A DNA stretch of 64,000 nucleotides from Gnomoniopsis sp. IMI 355080 (Eukaryota > Ascomycota > Sordariomycetes > Diaporthales > Gnomoniaceae). Position numbers and translations under genes: made by a program. Each line of letters begins with the position of its first letter. Within the stretch, counting starts at the first letter, position 1. Under the pieces are notes generated by a model. It was not told the origin of the DNA. It made no database searches and was given only the letters and a program-made list of their open reading frames with translations. This document shows positions 24,200 to 35,786 of this stretch, piece by piece. Where the stretch lies: assembly GCA_027946555.1 (NCBI GenBank), contig JAPEVC010000153.1:1-64000 (forward strand). The letters are read 5' to 3'.

Positions 24200-25541
24200 A
24201 TGTCTCGTGGTGGGACTACCCTCTATGTCACCGGCTTCAGCCATGGCACCCGTGCCCGCGACCTAGCCTACGAGTTCGAACGGTAATTCCGATCCCTCCT
24301 TCCTCAGCCCACCCCGTTTTCGTCTCCCTCGATGAACCTCCCACCTCGTCCTCGCCTCCGCCCTCGTCCTCGTCTCCGTCCTCCTCGTCCGCCCTCGTCA
24401 TCTCCGTCGATGAAATATCGCTATCTGTCTAGTCTCCATCCTCCGTCCGTCGTGCCGTACCTCCGTCGTGCCTTGCTCCCGCCCTACCCTCCTCGTCCTC
24501 TTTCGATCGAGCGGTCGGCGAATGTCAAAAGAACAAGACGGGCGTTACAGTCCGCACCCACGCACGCGTGAGGCCTTGCATTGGGCAAGTCGCCTGTCCA
24601 CGGCAGCCCATAGCTCCATAGCTGTTAGGCAAACGACGAGAATACCCTGCGACGAGAGAGTCTTATTTGTTGAAAGGTTGGATAATGCTGACACAAACGG
24701 TACAGCTACGGCAGGCTCGTCCGCTGTGATATCCCCGCTCCCCGGTCTGCATCCAGTCGTCTGTAAGTATTGCTCTTGCATCCGAGCCTTGTGATGCCAA
24801 CATGGGCTAACACAGGATAGCTTCGCCTTCGTCGAGTATGAGGACCGTCGCGACTCTGAGGACGCGTATCATGAGATGCACAACAAGCGTATTGGTCGCG
24901 ATGATCTCCTGAAGATCGAGGTAAGCGTCTCTTACACGCTCCATATACCCAACACAGACTTGCTGATTGGTCTACAGTGGGCTCGCACTCCTCCTTCTGC
25001 TTCTTGGCGCTTTGACTCTGGACGCGACCGTGAGCGCGGTGGCGACCGTGGCAGCGATCGCGGTGATCGCCGCCCTCCTCGTTCCCCTCGTCGCCGATCC
25101 CCCAGTCCACGACGCGCCCGGGACTACTCTCCTCGCAAGGATGACCGCCGCAGTGACCGGGACTATGACCGCGATCGTCGTGACACCCGGGACCGCTCTC
25201 GCTCCCCCGACCGTCGGTGAGTAATTTCGTATCTCGGACACTATCCAAGGGCTTGTGCTAAGATCGTAGCTACAGTGACCGTGACGACCGCGACAAGGAC
25301 TATGTCAAGGAAGAGCGTGACGACCGCGACCGCACTAATGGCGAGGAGCGCAAGCGTACGTGCTTCCTGTCTCCTTAGCGCATCTTCTATATGCCATATG
25401 CCGAGAGGCTCATAGGATTTTACCTATATGGCAATTTTCTGGGGTTAAAACGCGATGACTTTACTGACCGCCCTTACAGCTCTGGACACGCGAATGGACA
25501 CCCCTCCCCCGGCCAACGATGACCTTGATACCGCCGAGTAG
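24200..25541 (+). CDS. SR-type RNA-binding splicing factor (Srp1-like)
   Basis: Six exons: 24200..24282, 24706..24762, 24821..24920, 24978..25216, 25270..25355, 25480..25541; 208 residues, phases consistent throughout. One RRM spans exons 1-4, with RNP2 TLYVTGF near residue 8 and RNP1 FAFVEYED after the second intron. It is followed by WARTPPSASWRFD and an Arg-Asp/Arg-Ser-rich tail (RSPRRRSPSPRRARDYSPRK), ending in an acidic DTPPPANDDLDTAE. SR proteins bind exonic enhancers and recruit U1 snRNP and U2AF; the tail is a substrate for SRPK kinases. Intron 1 is 423 bp, far longer than the other four (53-124 bp), and C/T-rich with many in-frame stops, so retention or alternative splicing for autoregulation is plausible. 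It resembles fission yeast Srp1 and Fusarium Srp1. Confidence 0.88.
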
Positions 25542-27164
25542 AGCGCAAAAGGTCGACTATCGGATTGGAATGAGAGGTTTCTGTTATCATCCCTTATTCT
25601 CGGCACTAACAGCAAGGAAAATGATTGGTTCTGCTTGACTTTCTCATGGGTTTTTTAGTTTTCGATGCGATTCTTCGGCAAACGTGAACGGCGTCGGATA
25701 CGTGCGAGTCGATTTCATACGGAACCGAGACGGGAGCCGAGGTGGGACTCCCCTGGCTTTAATCTAGTCAAACCGCGAAAAAAGTCCTTTATTTATTTAG
25801 ACCACGGCCATAAAAGAATGACAACAATTAGCTTGACTTGACAAGACTGTCGGTGCATATTGAGCTCTGAACATTGTGTGGGCATATTGCTGAACGTAAA
25901 GACATCATGGCACATAGTGGGCAGCTATTCGAGGAACTATTGCTCAGGCCCTGAGTCCGTTGTTAATTGAGCGACAGTCCAGCAACCTAGGGGGAAAGAA
26001 TCACGAGACTGCCCATGTCTATTGAACCGCTCTTCTGCCGTATACTTTCAGACGGTGTGTACATTTGCCTAAGAGCGGACTTCGTATTGGCACGGTCGGT
26101 ACTGAAGTCGAAATGAAACCTATAGGCAAAACTACGCAAGGGTCTCAAGATCTCCGAATGCGTAGCTGGTAAGGTGCGCCGCGATGTGTTAGCCAGCAAG
26201 AGGCCATATCGAACACCCTATAAGCCGGCGTCCATTTCAGGATTTGACTCAGTCATTAATGCAACCCCTTTGCTGCTATTGACGCCGATAAGGTATCAAG
26301 AAAGGTCGCAAGACGGAGAGGCGGCGGCGACTTAGAGATTGAAATTCGGCGAGAGAAGACACAGGAGGGGGCAGAGTAAGAGAGGCATATCGACATCAGA
26401 GGCGGGTGTCGGGTTTAGACGACAATGGATCACACTTCAGGAGAGTCTCGGAGAAAGGGCAAGCAATGGAATGCAAGCACACGTAAATGACGATGGAGAA
26501 CGAGCAACATGCACACGGGGGGTGGACCCAAGGAAGCAGATGATGAGTAGTTCTGACAGCCCCAAGAGGTAAGAAGTAGTCGTAGGGATAAGTTCAATTT
26601 GATATCTGCAAAAACGTTGCGGTTCCTTCAAAACCCCAAACCAAGAGGCTGCTCAATCTTGGTACAATACACATCTCAAATCATTTGCCAGGATATCATT
26701 ACGTTCAAGAGAGCCGCTCTCACCGACCCATGCACGTTAAAACGCCTTCACGCCATAACCCATATCCCCTTGCGCAAAGCCAGGCCAGACCAGATCGCCC
26801 ACAACTCAAAAAAAAAAAAAAAAAGGAAAGCGAAGACATCGTGATCGCACACTTGACCGAAACCAGTCACCGTCACCAAACCCAACGCCGATGCTGATAA
26901 ACACAATTACGTGCGACGGCCGTTATCCGTGGTCCGATCAATAGAAGACTGAAAGATCCGAGGCGAGATCCACAAATAACATCCAATCTCTCATCCAAAA
27001 ACATAGTCAGGCCGTGCTTTCCATGTGTTGAAGCAATCACAGCCGGAACCCCCAGAACCAAGAAAAGAGAGATTCAAAAGCTGACAATGCTAAAATCTCG
27101 AACAAGCGGAGGTGCCAGTACGAGATTTTGAGGGTGTGCCAATGCCAAAAAGCTCCCGTACCCT
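25542..27164. other. Intergenic region between convergent genes
   Basis: 1.6 kb without a supported gene. A run of 17 A at 26808-26824 is a homopolymer, not evidence of a retrocopy. Frames at 26339-26572 (+) and 26599-26897 (+) lack domains. Confidence 0.5.
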
Positions 27165-28398
27165 TCACTCGATCTCCATACGACCGGCAATATCCTCTGA
27201 CACGCCGCGGGGAACGACGGGGCCGACGCTCGTCCTAGCATCGTCGTCAGCCTCATCATCTGCCTCCTCCTCGGAGAACTCCTCGTCGAATTCGTCGAAA
27301 GTCTCCTCGTCATACCCGTCATAGCTTCCCGCGAAATCATCCACTTGCAGCACACCATCACTGTCCCGGTTCCATGTGAAGCCGTCGTCTGCACCGTCAA
27401 ACTCCTCGTCACTAGCGGTAGCCGTCTCGGCGCGATCACCAAGCCAGTAGCGAGCGCGCTTATTCGCACCTGCTTCGTCCAACATGCCTAATCGTCTCTT
27501 TCTCAAGTCTCCACTTGACGAACTTGGTGTGATTGATACAGCGCCACTACGCTGGCGGATGTAGGCCTGTGGTGAAGTGCTGTGCGAGACGACCGGTACA
27601 CCGCGCGCATACAGATATGCGACGCGCTTGCGCTCCTTGTTGAAGAAGAAATAATGCATACTCCAGATAGCTGAAGCTTCCTCCTCAAAAGGATTATTAG
27701 CTGGCTGATACGACCATACAGAGCAGTCCTTGAGTGTCATCTCCTTATCAATGAGGGCCCACATGTGCGGGCCCCAGGCGGGCGAGTCGGTGCCGGAGAC
27801 AGCAGGCGGTGAGGAGCCCATGCCCGACGCGGCGGCAGCAGCTCTTTTGGACTTCTTGCCGCTTCCCAAGTAGGCAGTCACGGGATACTCGACGGTGGGA
27901 GGGACACCGGGCCGCGCGCTATGAAGCATTGTGTCCAGCTCTGTCGTGACTTTTCTCAGGGGCCGTTCGCGCTTGAAATCGCCGGGACGAAGGACGTGGC
28001 TGAAGTCGTAGTCGGGATGCGAGGCGTTTAGAGTGGCTATCAGGTAGGCGAATGTCTTGCGACTGGAGATCTCGGACAGATTGCCGAAGGGGCTTGATCG
28101 GGTGAGGTTGAGAGTCTGGCGCTGTGGGGGCGACAGGCTTGCGCCAAACTTGAGTAGAGACTCATGCTGTGATTCGAGTGACTTGTCAATGTTCTTGTAG
28201 AGTTTCTTGTCGCCTCCAGCGGCCTTGGTGGTGTAAAGATCGCATCCGCCAGTAACGTGGCAATCCGGGGTGTCGAAGTTGAGCGCGCTGGTAACGACGT
28301 CAAAATCGCGAAGAGGGAGAAACTGTAAGACTACGTTTTAGCGGGTTTGCGCGATATTGAGTGATAGCTTGCATGCAACAGCAATCGCGCACCTTCAT
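27165..28398 (-). CDS. maf1: Maf1, repressor of RNA polymerase III
   Basis: Minus strand, exons 28393..28398 (6 nt, ATG AAG) and 27165..28322, 70 bp intron, 387 residues. Maf1 binds the Pol III clamp and Brf1 and shuts down tRNA and 5S transcription under stress or TOR inhibition. Conserved box A starts at the N-terminus (MKFLPLRDFDVV, FDTPDCHVTGGCDLYTTK). Box B contains WALIDKEMTLKDCSVWSY and IWSMHYFFFNKERKRVAY. The region between A and B is longer than in animals and has an Ala/Lys-rich KKSKRAAAAA stretch. A Ser/Arg-rich piece with KRRLGML and NKRARYW could carry phosphorylation and nuclear-import signals. The C-terminus is strongly acidic (FDEFDEEFSEEEADDEADDD). The micro-exon is needed to recover the invariant MKFL start. 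Confidence 0.95.
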
Positions 28399-30085
28399 TG
28401 TCAGGATTTCGAGAAGTGACGATATGTTGTCTAAGAGTCGCAGCCGTGCAGCAATCGAGTGGTGTTATCGGTGGAGTCGCGGGTGAAACGACAACGTCAT
28501 TGAGGCCGGACCGCGATTCAAGGGTCCAAATACGGGAAAACGGTCGTGCTGTTGGGAAGTCGCGTAAAGGTTGTTGAAAGAGGTGCGACTTGTAAATTCA
28601 AGTGCTACCCTTTGGAATAACTTGCGAAGCGAAAGGAGTGCTCTTGTTGTCGTGTGTTATTGCCAACTCAAGCCAGGTGGTTCTCCTGATTCGGGTGGGC
28701 CGGAGTGATCCGGGGTAGATCGTATGTGGGATTGGCGGTAGACAATGAGAGGCAGCTGACTGGAAGCGAATGAGCAGTCCTTGTCACCGATGTGGTCTTA
28801 TGGAGAAGATGCAGTTGCTGGATTGAGCTGCACTGTTCTCCCGAGCCAGTATGTGTCGGTGAATGGGAAATGAATTGGTACAAGCACGTAAGTATGCGAC
28901 TGAGCAACCGTAATGGAGGGGAGGTTATTTAGTTGCGATCCAGACTGCGATTGCGTCCGAGAAAGCGTGCTCAGTTAAAAATAGCCATGTCTGTCAAACA
29001 GGAATAAATACAGGTGCTTGCAGGAGTGCGAGATTGTTGTTGGTGGGAGGACAAGCTAGAAGAAAGGAGGTCTGTGGTGATGTCGGCAAGATAACATGGA
29101 ATGTGACTTGGCTTGGGTGATCACTCGGGCTGAAGGGGGGGGAGGGGGTCATAGCAGGGGCATTGATCGACTTTCCGGGAGCGTGGTGTCTGACACGGGT
29201 GCAGTCAGCACCAAACCCGGCTTGAGACTGGCTAAGTTTCCAAGCAGCAAAGGATAAGTTACTAGGACCCGGTGGCCCCAACAGCTTGAGTTGGAGCTGA
29301 TGGCCAGGCCGTCCACACCTAGGTAGCTACCTAGGTAGAGTGGCACGGCTGCAGAAGTGGTCTGCCCAGCGCGCGGTGTGCGGGGACGCCTGAGATCTCC
29401 TGAGCCTGTCAGACAGCGAATAATAGGCCACATCACCGCCACGAGCAATGACCCGTGGCGGAGCGGAGTCAGGACAGCTCCTTCATGAAACTCCAGACTT
29501 CAACGTGCAGCATCCATTGGAATCAATGGTATGATGAATAGGGTCGATAGACTGGAGTATCTGAACAGACGTCATTTGTTGAAGTCTTCTAGTTTTATTA
29601 GCAGAATTATACCTGATGGTTTCCCATGCGTACCTCCACCGGCGGACTGCCCACTTCGCATCATTCTTGACTTCTGGCTTGATTTTCGGTAGCGTTTGAC
29701 ATGCAAAACTTTGTCCTCTTCGTTCTGCTCTAGTCCCAGCCGGTCTCATCGTCATCTTTGACGTGGTGAACTTCCAGCCGGCTGTCAAGAGTCTTCCCAA
29801 CTGGTCTCTCCAGTGTGAGTTTTTGCAACCCCCTCAGCCCGCCCCCGAACAACATGCATCGCTTTGTACCTGGGTCAACTTTTGCCGCAGCCGATTCTTC
29901 TTTTTCCATGCCCTCTTTTCAAAGCAATCCAACCTCTTTGAGTGCGTCTTGGATTTGCTCTTGGGCCTGTGTTGAGTGGTCGCAGGGTCAGCCAAAGCAA
30001 TGCGCCGTGTACCCACAGCCCCTGGGATCCGTGTATAACCAAAGGGAAGAACGGCCATGTTTGGATGATATGCAATGTAGCCGCG
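28399..30085. other. Intergenic region
   Basis: Maf1 promoter and the 3' side of the AP-1 sigma gene. It contains a perfect 20 bp palindrome at 29317-29336. No gene supported. Confidence 0.5.
29317..29336. repeat. Perfect 20 bp palindrome
   Basis: ACCTAGGTAGCTACCTAGGT reads the same on both strands. It consists of two inverted CCTAGG hexamers. The same CCTAGGTA words occur in other intergenic parts of this window. Confidence 0.95.
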
Positions 30086-30896
30086 TTACATGATCTTCGT
30101 CACTTCGTCCTCGACCTGAAAGTAGCGGCATCGGCGTCAGCTACATATTACCCACGCTGGGAGAGAACAAGGTCGCACGAATTGACAAGATCACATGCAA
30201 AGCCAAATAAATGGTCGTCTTAGAAAAGCGCGCCAGTGGGTCCAAAGCGATCAAGTAGTGGCGGTGATACTAACCTCCATATCTTCCAAAGAGTCTTGTT
30301 GCCCAATACACCTCAGCACGTTCTTTTTACTGCTCTCTTGCATCTCACCGGCAAGTAAAAGTTCGTCCAGGATGTAATAGGCTTTGGTGAAGGAGAAGAT
30401 GATGTCGAGCTCGCAGACATTGCCGTAGTACTTGTCCATCTGCTCGACGTAGCGGTGGATGATCTCGAGAGTAATCAATTCGTTGTCATCGGATGCGCAG
30501 CCGGCGATGAAGAAGAGTGAGGCATAGCGACGGTAAACGATCTTGGTGTCTGCAGCAGACCTTCCGTGTTAGTTGTCGTTCGTAGGGAAAGTCGACGCCT
30601 TGACATGGTGGTCAAAGAGTAAAAGGACAGAACTAACCCTTATACTCGAGGAAGTTGCACATTCGTGTGCGCCGCGCCAAGACCGCCTGGGTGACGTCCT
30701 TGACGATCTTGGCCTTGTCCTTGGGGGACAGAGTGGTGAACCATTTGGCAAGACGCTACCGACAAGACATGCTGTCAGGCTCGTGTCTCCTTTCAAGATG
30801 CCACGGGGTCCAAGGAGCGAGCCGAGGTGTTGTTGACGAGGGGTGACTTACAACTTTGCCCTGCCGGGACAGCAGAATCAGATATTGGATCGCCAT
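30086..30896 (-). CDS. aps1: AP-1 clathrin adaptor complex sigma subunit
   Basis: Minus strand, four exons: 30852..30896, 30638..30755, 30275..30549, 30086..30115; introns of 96, 88 and 159 bp; 155 residues. The small subunit of the AP-1 heterotetramer sorts cargo between trans-Golgi and endosomes and helps recognise dileucine signals. The sequence begins MAIQYLILLSRQGKV and continues RLAKWFTTLSPKDKAKIV, CNFLEYKDTKIVYRRYASLFF, ELITLEIIHRYVEQMDKYYG and DELLLAGEMQESSK. The 30 nt last exon gives VEDEVTKIM, which restores the standard C-terminus; reading through the last donor would instead give a wrong tail ending at 30251. Full-length for the family (about 150-160). The longer C-terminus and sequence fit AP-1 rather than AP-2 sigma. 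Confidence 0.95.
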
Positions 30897-32256
30897 AGTG
30901 GCGATACCATCACCTGGTGAAGGGAGAGAAATGGCAAGGAAAAGAGGCTGTTGAGTTGCAGGAGAGAACGTCAGGTTGATGAGCACCTTCGTCGAGACAC
31001 ATACAAAGGTAGGACACGCCGACTTGCAACAATAGAATGGTTTGGATGGAGGGGACCCCTGAGGACCGACCAGCCGAACGGCGCTAGCCAGAATAAAAAT
31101 AAAAGTAGTCCGTGCACCTCGAATAATACAGAGCATCAATACACGCAGTAATAGAGATCATGGTATACAACTACCTAGGTACCTAAGGAGTATATTCAGC
31201 TATCAACTTGCCTGATATCTACCTAGAACCCTCCTCGCCTTTCTCAGAGTCAGCTTTCACCTCCACCAACAACATACTCCGGTGATGGTGAAATATCTGC
31301 ACCGTCCAGAACATCACTTTGTTCCTTTCGGAAAGGGTGTCGCCGGAGGTTCCAAACCAGCGACGTCCGATCAGGCTTCCGGATATAAGTCCTTACACAG
31401 GCTCGGCTTAGATGTTCCCCTCTCACGTTTACTCCACATGGCCATATGCTTAGGTTGTGGTAGCCTGAGCAGTTGGGCGATTTACTAATCTTGCTTGTCC
31501 TGCCCTATTGACATGGGCTCGATCACCTGGCCCTTGTTGCATTGCTGCTGACCGTTCAAATACCTCAGTGGATCGATGTTGCCGCATTCTGCGCCGATTA
31601 ATTCTCTCAAGGTTGTGACATCTCGGGGTCCTTGACATGGTTATGGCGGCAGACGTTCCCACGGCGGATATCCTTCAAAAAACGTACGGCCAAATGCTTG
31701 ACTCGGCAACCGGAGACAGGCCTTGGCTGAGTCTATAAAGTTGTAGACAGCATTGGCGCTAGAGTACCTGGAAGGGTCCGGTCCGCCTTTTCGATACTAC
31801 ATAGTACATATGCCCTGCGTCGGCTGGACGGTGCCATTCTAGATTCTTTGCCGATGTGCAGATATGCAGGCATGTCTCCATCCACATGACAAATGAGAGG
31901 CCATATAAATTAGTTGGACTCTCCTCACCTTGAAATCGTGGGCCCTTCATGACCACCATCCTCGGAGCATTTTCGAACTATCCGTACCGCCTACCTAGCA
32001 CAGAGCGGTAACGCCGGGTCTTAGACCACGCCGGACCTCTATTACTAATCCGGATTCAAACCGTGACAGACTTCTGATATCACAAATCTGGGACCCCGGC
32101 TCTTGAGTCCGATCCCCACAGATGCCGAGCCACGGCCTTTTTCAATGGGGGACCGTGGATCGTCTCTTCCATTCTCTGGTCGACTGTATTATTCCCCAGA
32201 GGCGGAGGCAAGGCAAAAAGCAAGAAGCCTCCCTGAGTAAAGAAGAGACCGCGACC
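30897..32256. promoter_or_regulatory. Divergent intergenic region, AP-1 sigma (-) / GCL regulatory subunit (+)
   Basis: 1.36 kb. It contains a TACCTAGGTA palindrome at 31172-31181 followed by acctaagg. No supported gene; frames at 31282-31488 (+) and 31759-31959 (-) show no domain. Confidence 0.5.
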
Positions 32257-33396
32257 ATGGTGAAGAAGCAACTGGTATTATCGACGGGGTAAGCCATGCC
32301 CCTCCATCCCCATGTGATCATCAATCACGTCCCTGGTCTGACCTTAACCGCGTGCCCGTCAAACTTCGGACAAATTTTCTTGGGGAGAAACTGACAAGAC
32401 TGCAGTAATATCATCTCCGGCGGTCCCTCCATCATTCGCAAGCCCGGCGCATACCGCTCCAATCTCGAGCTCACAAATTCGCTGCGCAGCAACTTCCTCG
32501 CTGCCAAGCAAGACTTTGCCCACTCGCCCTTGCCCTCCTCGACACCATCCTCTTCCACAAAGGAAGACCCCTCTACGACGTCCAATGGCACGACAAGCAC
32601 AAACGGCACTCTAGTCGCAACACCTACCACCAAGACGCCCACGCCCCTCTCACAATGGACGTCCTGTTCGCCCGACGGTACCTTGTACATTCCGCGCATA
32701 GACTTTGAGTCCACGCCCGGTCTACAGGAGGACCCGACGCAATACGACATCACCGTCAAAATCTTCTTCCTCCCCACATCCACCCTGTCAGAGCGCGCTG
32801 GTTACACACGCGAAGCCCTCCGTCTTGTCCAGCAGGAACTCCGCGTCCCGGCCGTTACCCTGCTCATCGTTTCGTTCCCGGGCATGTCCTTCGAGGGCGA
32901 CTGCGAATGGGAAGCTGACAAGCTGAATGCCAACCAGGGCAACGACGAGGCCGAGCTTGCGACCTGGAGCCAGGCGATTGAGCCGCTGTACCATGATGGT
33001 TTGGTCAAGCAGCTGGGCATCGCCGAGTTTGGTAGCGAGAAGCTCGCGCGCTTCTTCAAGGGGGTCAAGGTGAAGCCCGCAGTGGATCAGATCAATATTA
33101 AGAATTGCTGCAATGTACCGCCGCCTCTAGTGAAGCTAGCAAAGGACGAAGGAGTCGAGCTTTTTGTACACAGTGATTGTACAGATGTGCTGCCAAAGGG
33201 AACGTTGAGAGAGCTACTGGGGCAGGGGATTCGTGGGGCTGGTGTGCTGGCGGACCCGAGTGAGGGTGTGGAGGAGGGGTTAAGAGGGGATTTGACGCCG
33301 CAGTGGGTGGTCAAGTATACGGCTGTGGTCAGGGACAGAGGCGTTATCGAGAACAAGGGCTATTTCGCTGGTGCAGCATTGACCGAGGAGGACTAA
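32257..33396 (+). CDS. Glutamate-cysteine ligase regulatory (modifier) subunit, aldo-keto reductase-like
   Basis: Exons 32257..32288 and 32406..33396, 117 bp intron, 340 residues, Met in ACCATGG context. The first exon gives MVKKQLVLSTG and joins to NIISGGPSIIRKPGAYRSN, a characteristic start. The family binds the catalytic subunit of glutamate-cysteine ligase and raises its affinity for glutamate, controlling the first step of glutathione synthesis; fission yeast has one (Gcs2). The fold is a degenerate aldo-keto reductase barrel: WSQAIEPLYHDGLVKQLGIAEFG and VDQINIKNCCNVPP are the recognisable AKR-like strands and helices. A Ser/Thr/Pro-rich loop of about 45 residues (about 48-92) is inserted near the N-terminus. 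The 3' end converges on Bud32 only 169 bp away. Confidence 0.85.
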
Positions 33397-33565
33397 ACAA
33401 CTGCTTTGGCGTCTTGAGCGGGGCATGTTGTCATAGACTGAGGGAGGCCTTTTGTCACTTTGGGCTGGTCTTTGCTTTCTGCCGTGGATATTCCTTGCGA
33501 GGCGTTCGTAGCAGATACTCAATATCAGGAGGCAACATTGACTTTGGTCCTGATTTTTTATCTCC

Positions 33566-34324
33566 TTACCCTATCATACTCCTCTTCCGTCCTCGCATCC
33601 TCACGTTTTCTAATTTCCTCAATACGCCCTTGGACCCTTTGAAGGTCGTTTTATACCCCTCCAGCACCTCGCCGAACAGCTTCTCTGCCCTTGGGTGCGT
33701 ACTCAGAAAGGCCCGCTCCAAGACATACAAGTCAACGGCGCGCTCTTCCTCATGTGTACCCTGGCTGGCCAGCCCGAAATCGATAATCACAATCTCTCCA
33801 TCCAGCACACCTTGCTCGCTTTCCCGTGGCCTCAACATCATATTACTCGTTGTCAAGTCTCCATGCACTACGCATGCGGTATGCAGGCTCCCCACCGCGG
33901 CGCCCACCCGCCTCATCAGGTCCACCAGCTCCTGATTGCGCCCGACTGTGAGCACCTCCTCTTCACTCTTGGTCCCCAGCCATGCATTCACGCCGACGCG
34001 CACAGGCGCGCCGGTAATCCACTCCAGCATTAGCCACCCGCCGCTCTCGTCGACGCAGTAGACGCCAGGGACAGGGACACCCTCGCGCCGGCAGCGGGCA
34101 AGGATGCGGGCTTCGGCGAGGATGCGTTGTTTGGTGAGGCGCGCATCAAGTAGCGGGTGGCGGTAGGGCTTGGAGGGCCGGTATTTGAGGGCGGCGGGGA
34201 GGGCGGAGTGTAGGTAGGTTGTGCGGTAAAGAAGGCCTTCGGCGCCTTGGGTGATGAGTTCGGGAGCAGTAGAGGAGGGGTGTGTGAGGATTGGGGGTGG
34301 AGGGATGGGATGTGTTGAGGCCAT
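33566..34324 (-). CDS. bud32: EKC/KEOPS complex kinase Bud32 (PRPK)
   Basis: Single exon, 252 residues. An atypical small kinase/ATPase of the KEOPS complex needed for the universal tRNA t6A37 modification and for telomere and transcription functions. It has the shortened kinase fold: AEGLLYRTTY in place of a glycine loop, ALKYRPSKPYRHPLLD with the ATP-binding lysine, catalytic loop VVHGDLTTSNMML, IIDFGLA metal-binding motif, and the invariant basic tail RGRKRSMIG. No activation-loop insertions are present, as expected. The N-terminal 20 residues are Pro-rich and variable. It is tail-to-tail with the GCL regulatory subunit gene, so the two 3' UTRs probably overlap. Confidence 0.95.
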   Translation of the reverse strand: MASTHPIPPPPILTHPSSTAPELITQGAEGLLYRTTYLHSALPAALKYRPSKPYRHPLLDARLTKQRILAEARILARCRREGVPVPGVYCVDESGGWLMLEWITGAPVRVGVNAWLGTKSEEEVLTVGRNQELVDLMRRVGAAVGSLHTACVVHGDLTTSNMMLRPRESEQGVLDGEIVIIDFGLASQGTHEEERAVDLYVLERAFLSTHPRAEKLFGEVLEGYKTTFKGSKGVLRKLENVRMRGRKRSMIG

Positions 34325-35786
34325 GTTGTGTAGGGTGTAGTTGCAGGAAGTTGCAGGACTGTCGCGAGCGTATCTGCTCGTCCTGAAGGAGAGGGCGGTG
34401 GTGTCGGTGTCTCGGTGGTACGGTCTGGGACGTGTTGGGTTAAGTTCTCGTGAGGTATGCGCCAGGTGGATAGGTGCCTGTAGATGATAGCCGAGTAGGA
34501 GTTTTCGGTTGTTCGGAAATTAGGTAGGCAGTGCACTTGAAGATGTAGACTTTCTCAGGTAATCTAGAAGACGTATCTTGTGTGTAGGTCGACTTTCTGA
34601 ACGGCGTAGGATGGATTGCAGGTTGGCAGTATAGAAATAAAATATGGAGGGGTAGTTCCCTACCTGGTATGTCGGTGAGGGGCAGAAATTAGTCTTGACT
34701 GGATGTCGGCATGATCCGCGCGGCCCATTCCCGTGGAATCGTTCTCGAAGCAATCTCTCATAATAACAAGGGACACATCCTGGATATTAATCAACTTTAA
34801 TTCAACCTCGTCAGGACTTCTTTGTATTTTTATTCGGCAGGTTCCTCTTCTAATTAGATTTGCTGCTATGTACACAACAGGCGTGCTGTGACTCTGTCCT
34901 GGTCCTGACCCGAGATAGCTGCGATCGTCCAGCAAAGGATAAGATGGGATCTGTTGGAGGCCAGATGGCGAGTCAAGGCCCCAAGGGAGCACCTGCAGCT
35001 GCGTGTACCTTCAGCACGGAGCACCTAAACTCACGCGATCATTTGAGGGGCGAGGCGAGGCAACATGTTGTTGGCTTGCTTGCTTGCTGCAGGGGCGGAC
35101 ATTTGTCCCAATCTCGCCTGCGAACCTCTTCCCCCCCAGCCACTCACAAGCATTGGGCCCATCCAGTGGGTCGAGTGCCACGAGAGTCTTGCGTCTGTCG
35201 TGTCGGCCCAGCCCAGCAAAAGCTGCAGTTCCTGCAATGCGCGGTGAAGGGTTAGCTGGGTTTCACCATCCCTCGACCTGGCTGGAGACTGGAGGAAAAC
35301 GCTGCTTAGAGGGTCCATCCCTTCCGATCGTCTCTGGGTTGGGGGACTTTGACGAAGTTTCCTGAGCTTTACTACGTATTAGGGACCAGCTCAAGGTGAC
35401 ATCAGATTGCCAATTTGATCCAGCTGGAGATCGGAAGATCCAACAAGAGGCCACGGAATCGTCGGCTAGATGCACAGAGTTGCTGCGCCCTATAACACCT
35501 ACCTATCCCGTGGTCGCCTTCCTTTCCCCTCTCGTCCCATCATTTCATCGCTCTAGGCGCGCACGCACATACCTGGCATATGTCAGGTCTGCTGGCTGTC
35601 AAGCCGTTGTCACCCTAGTAGTGTGTCCCTTTTTTCCTTATAGCTTTCTGCCCGCCAACCTCGTCCCCCGCTTCACGTCTTCTCCGTCTATCCAGCAGAA
35701 CAACTCCCACGCATGGTCACAGACAACAGACATTTCTCACCCTCACCATCCGGACAGCTGCAGGCCATGCGCTGTCCACCACAATA
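34325..35786. promoter_or_regulatory. Divergent intergenic region, Bud32 (-) / membrane protein (+)
   Basis: 1.46 kb. No supported gene; several overlapping frames around 34860-35365 disagree between strands and carry no domain. The last 250 bp are C/T-rich and probably the 5' leader of the next gene. Confidence 0.5.

Noticed and set aside
26808..26824. Poly-A tract as sign of a retroposed gene
   Set aside because: No coding remnant or target-site duplication adjoins it; most likely a plain homopolymer.
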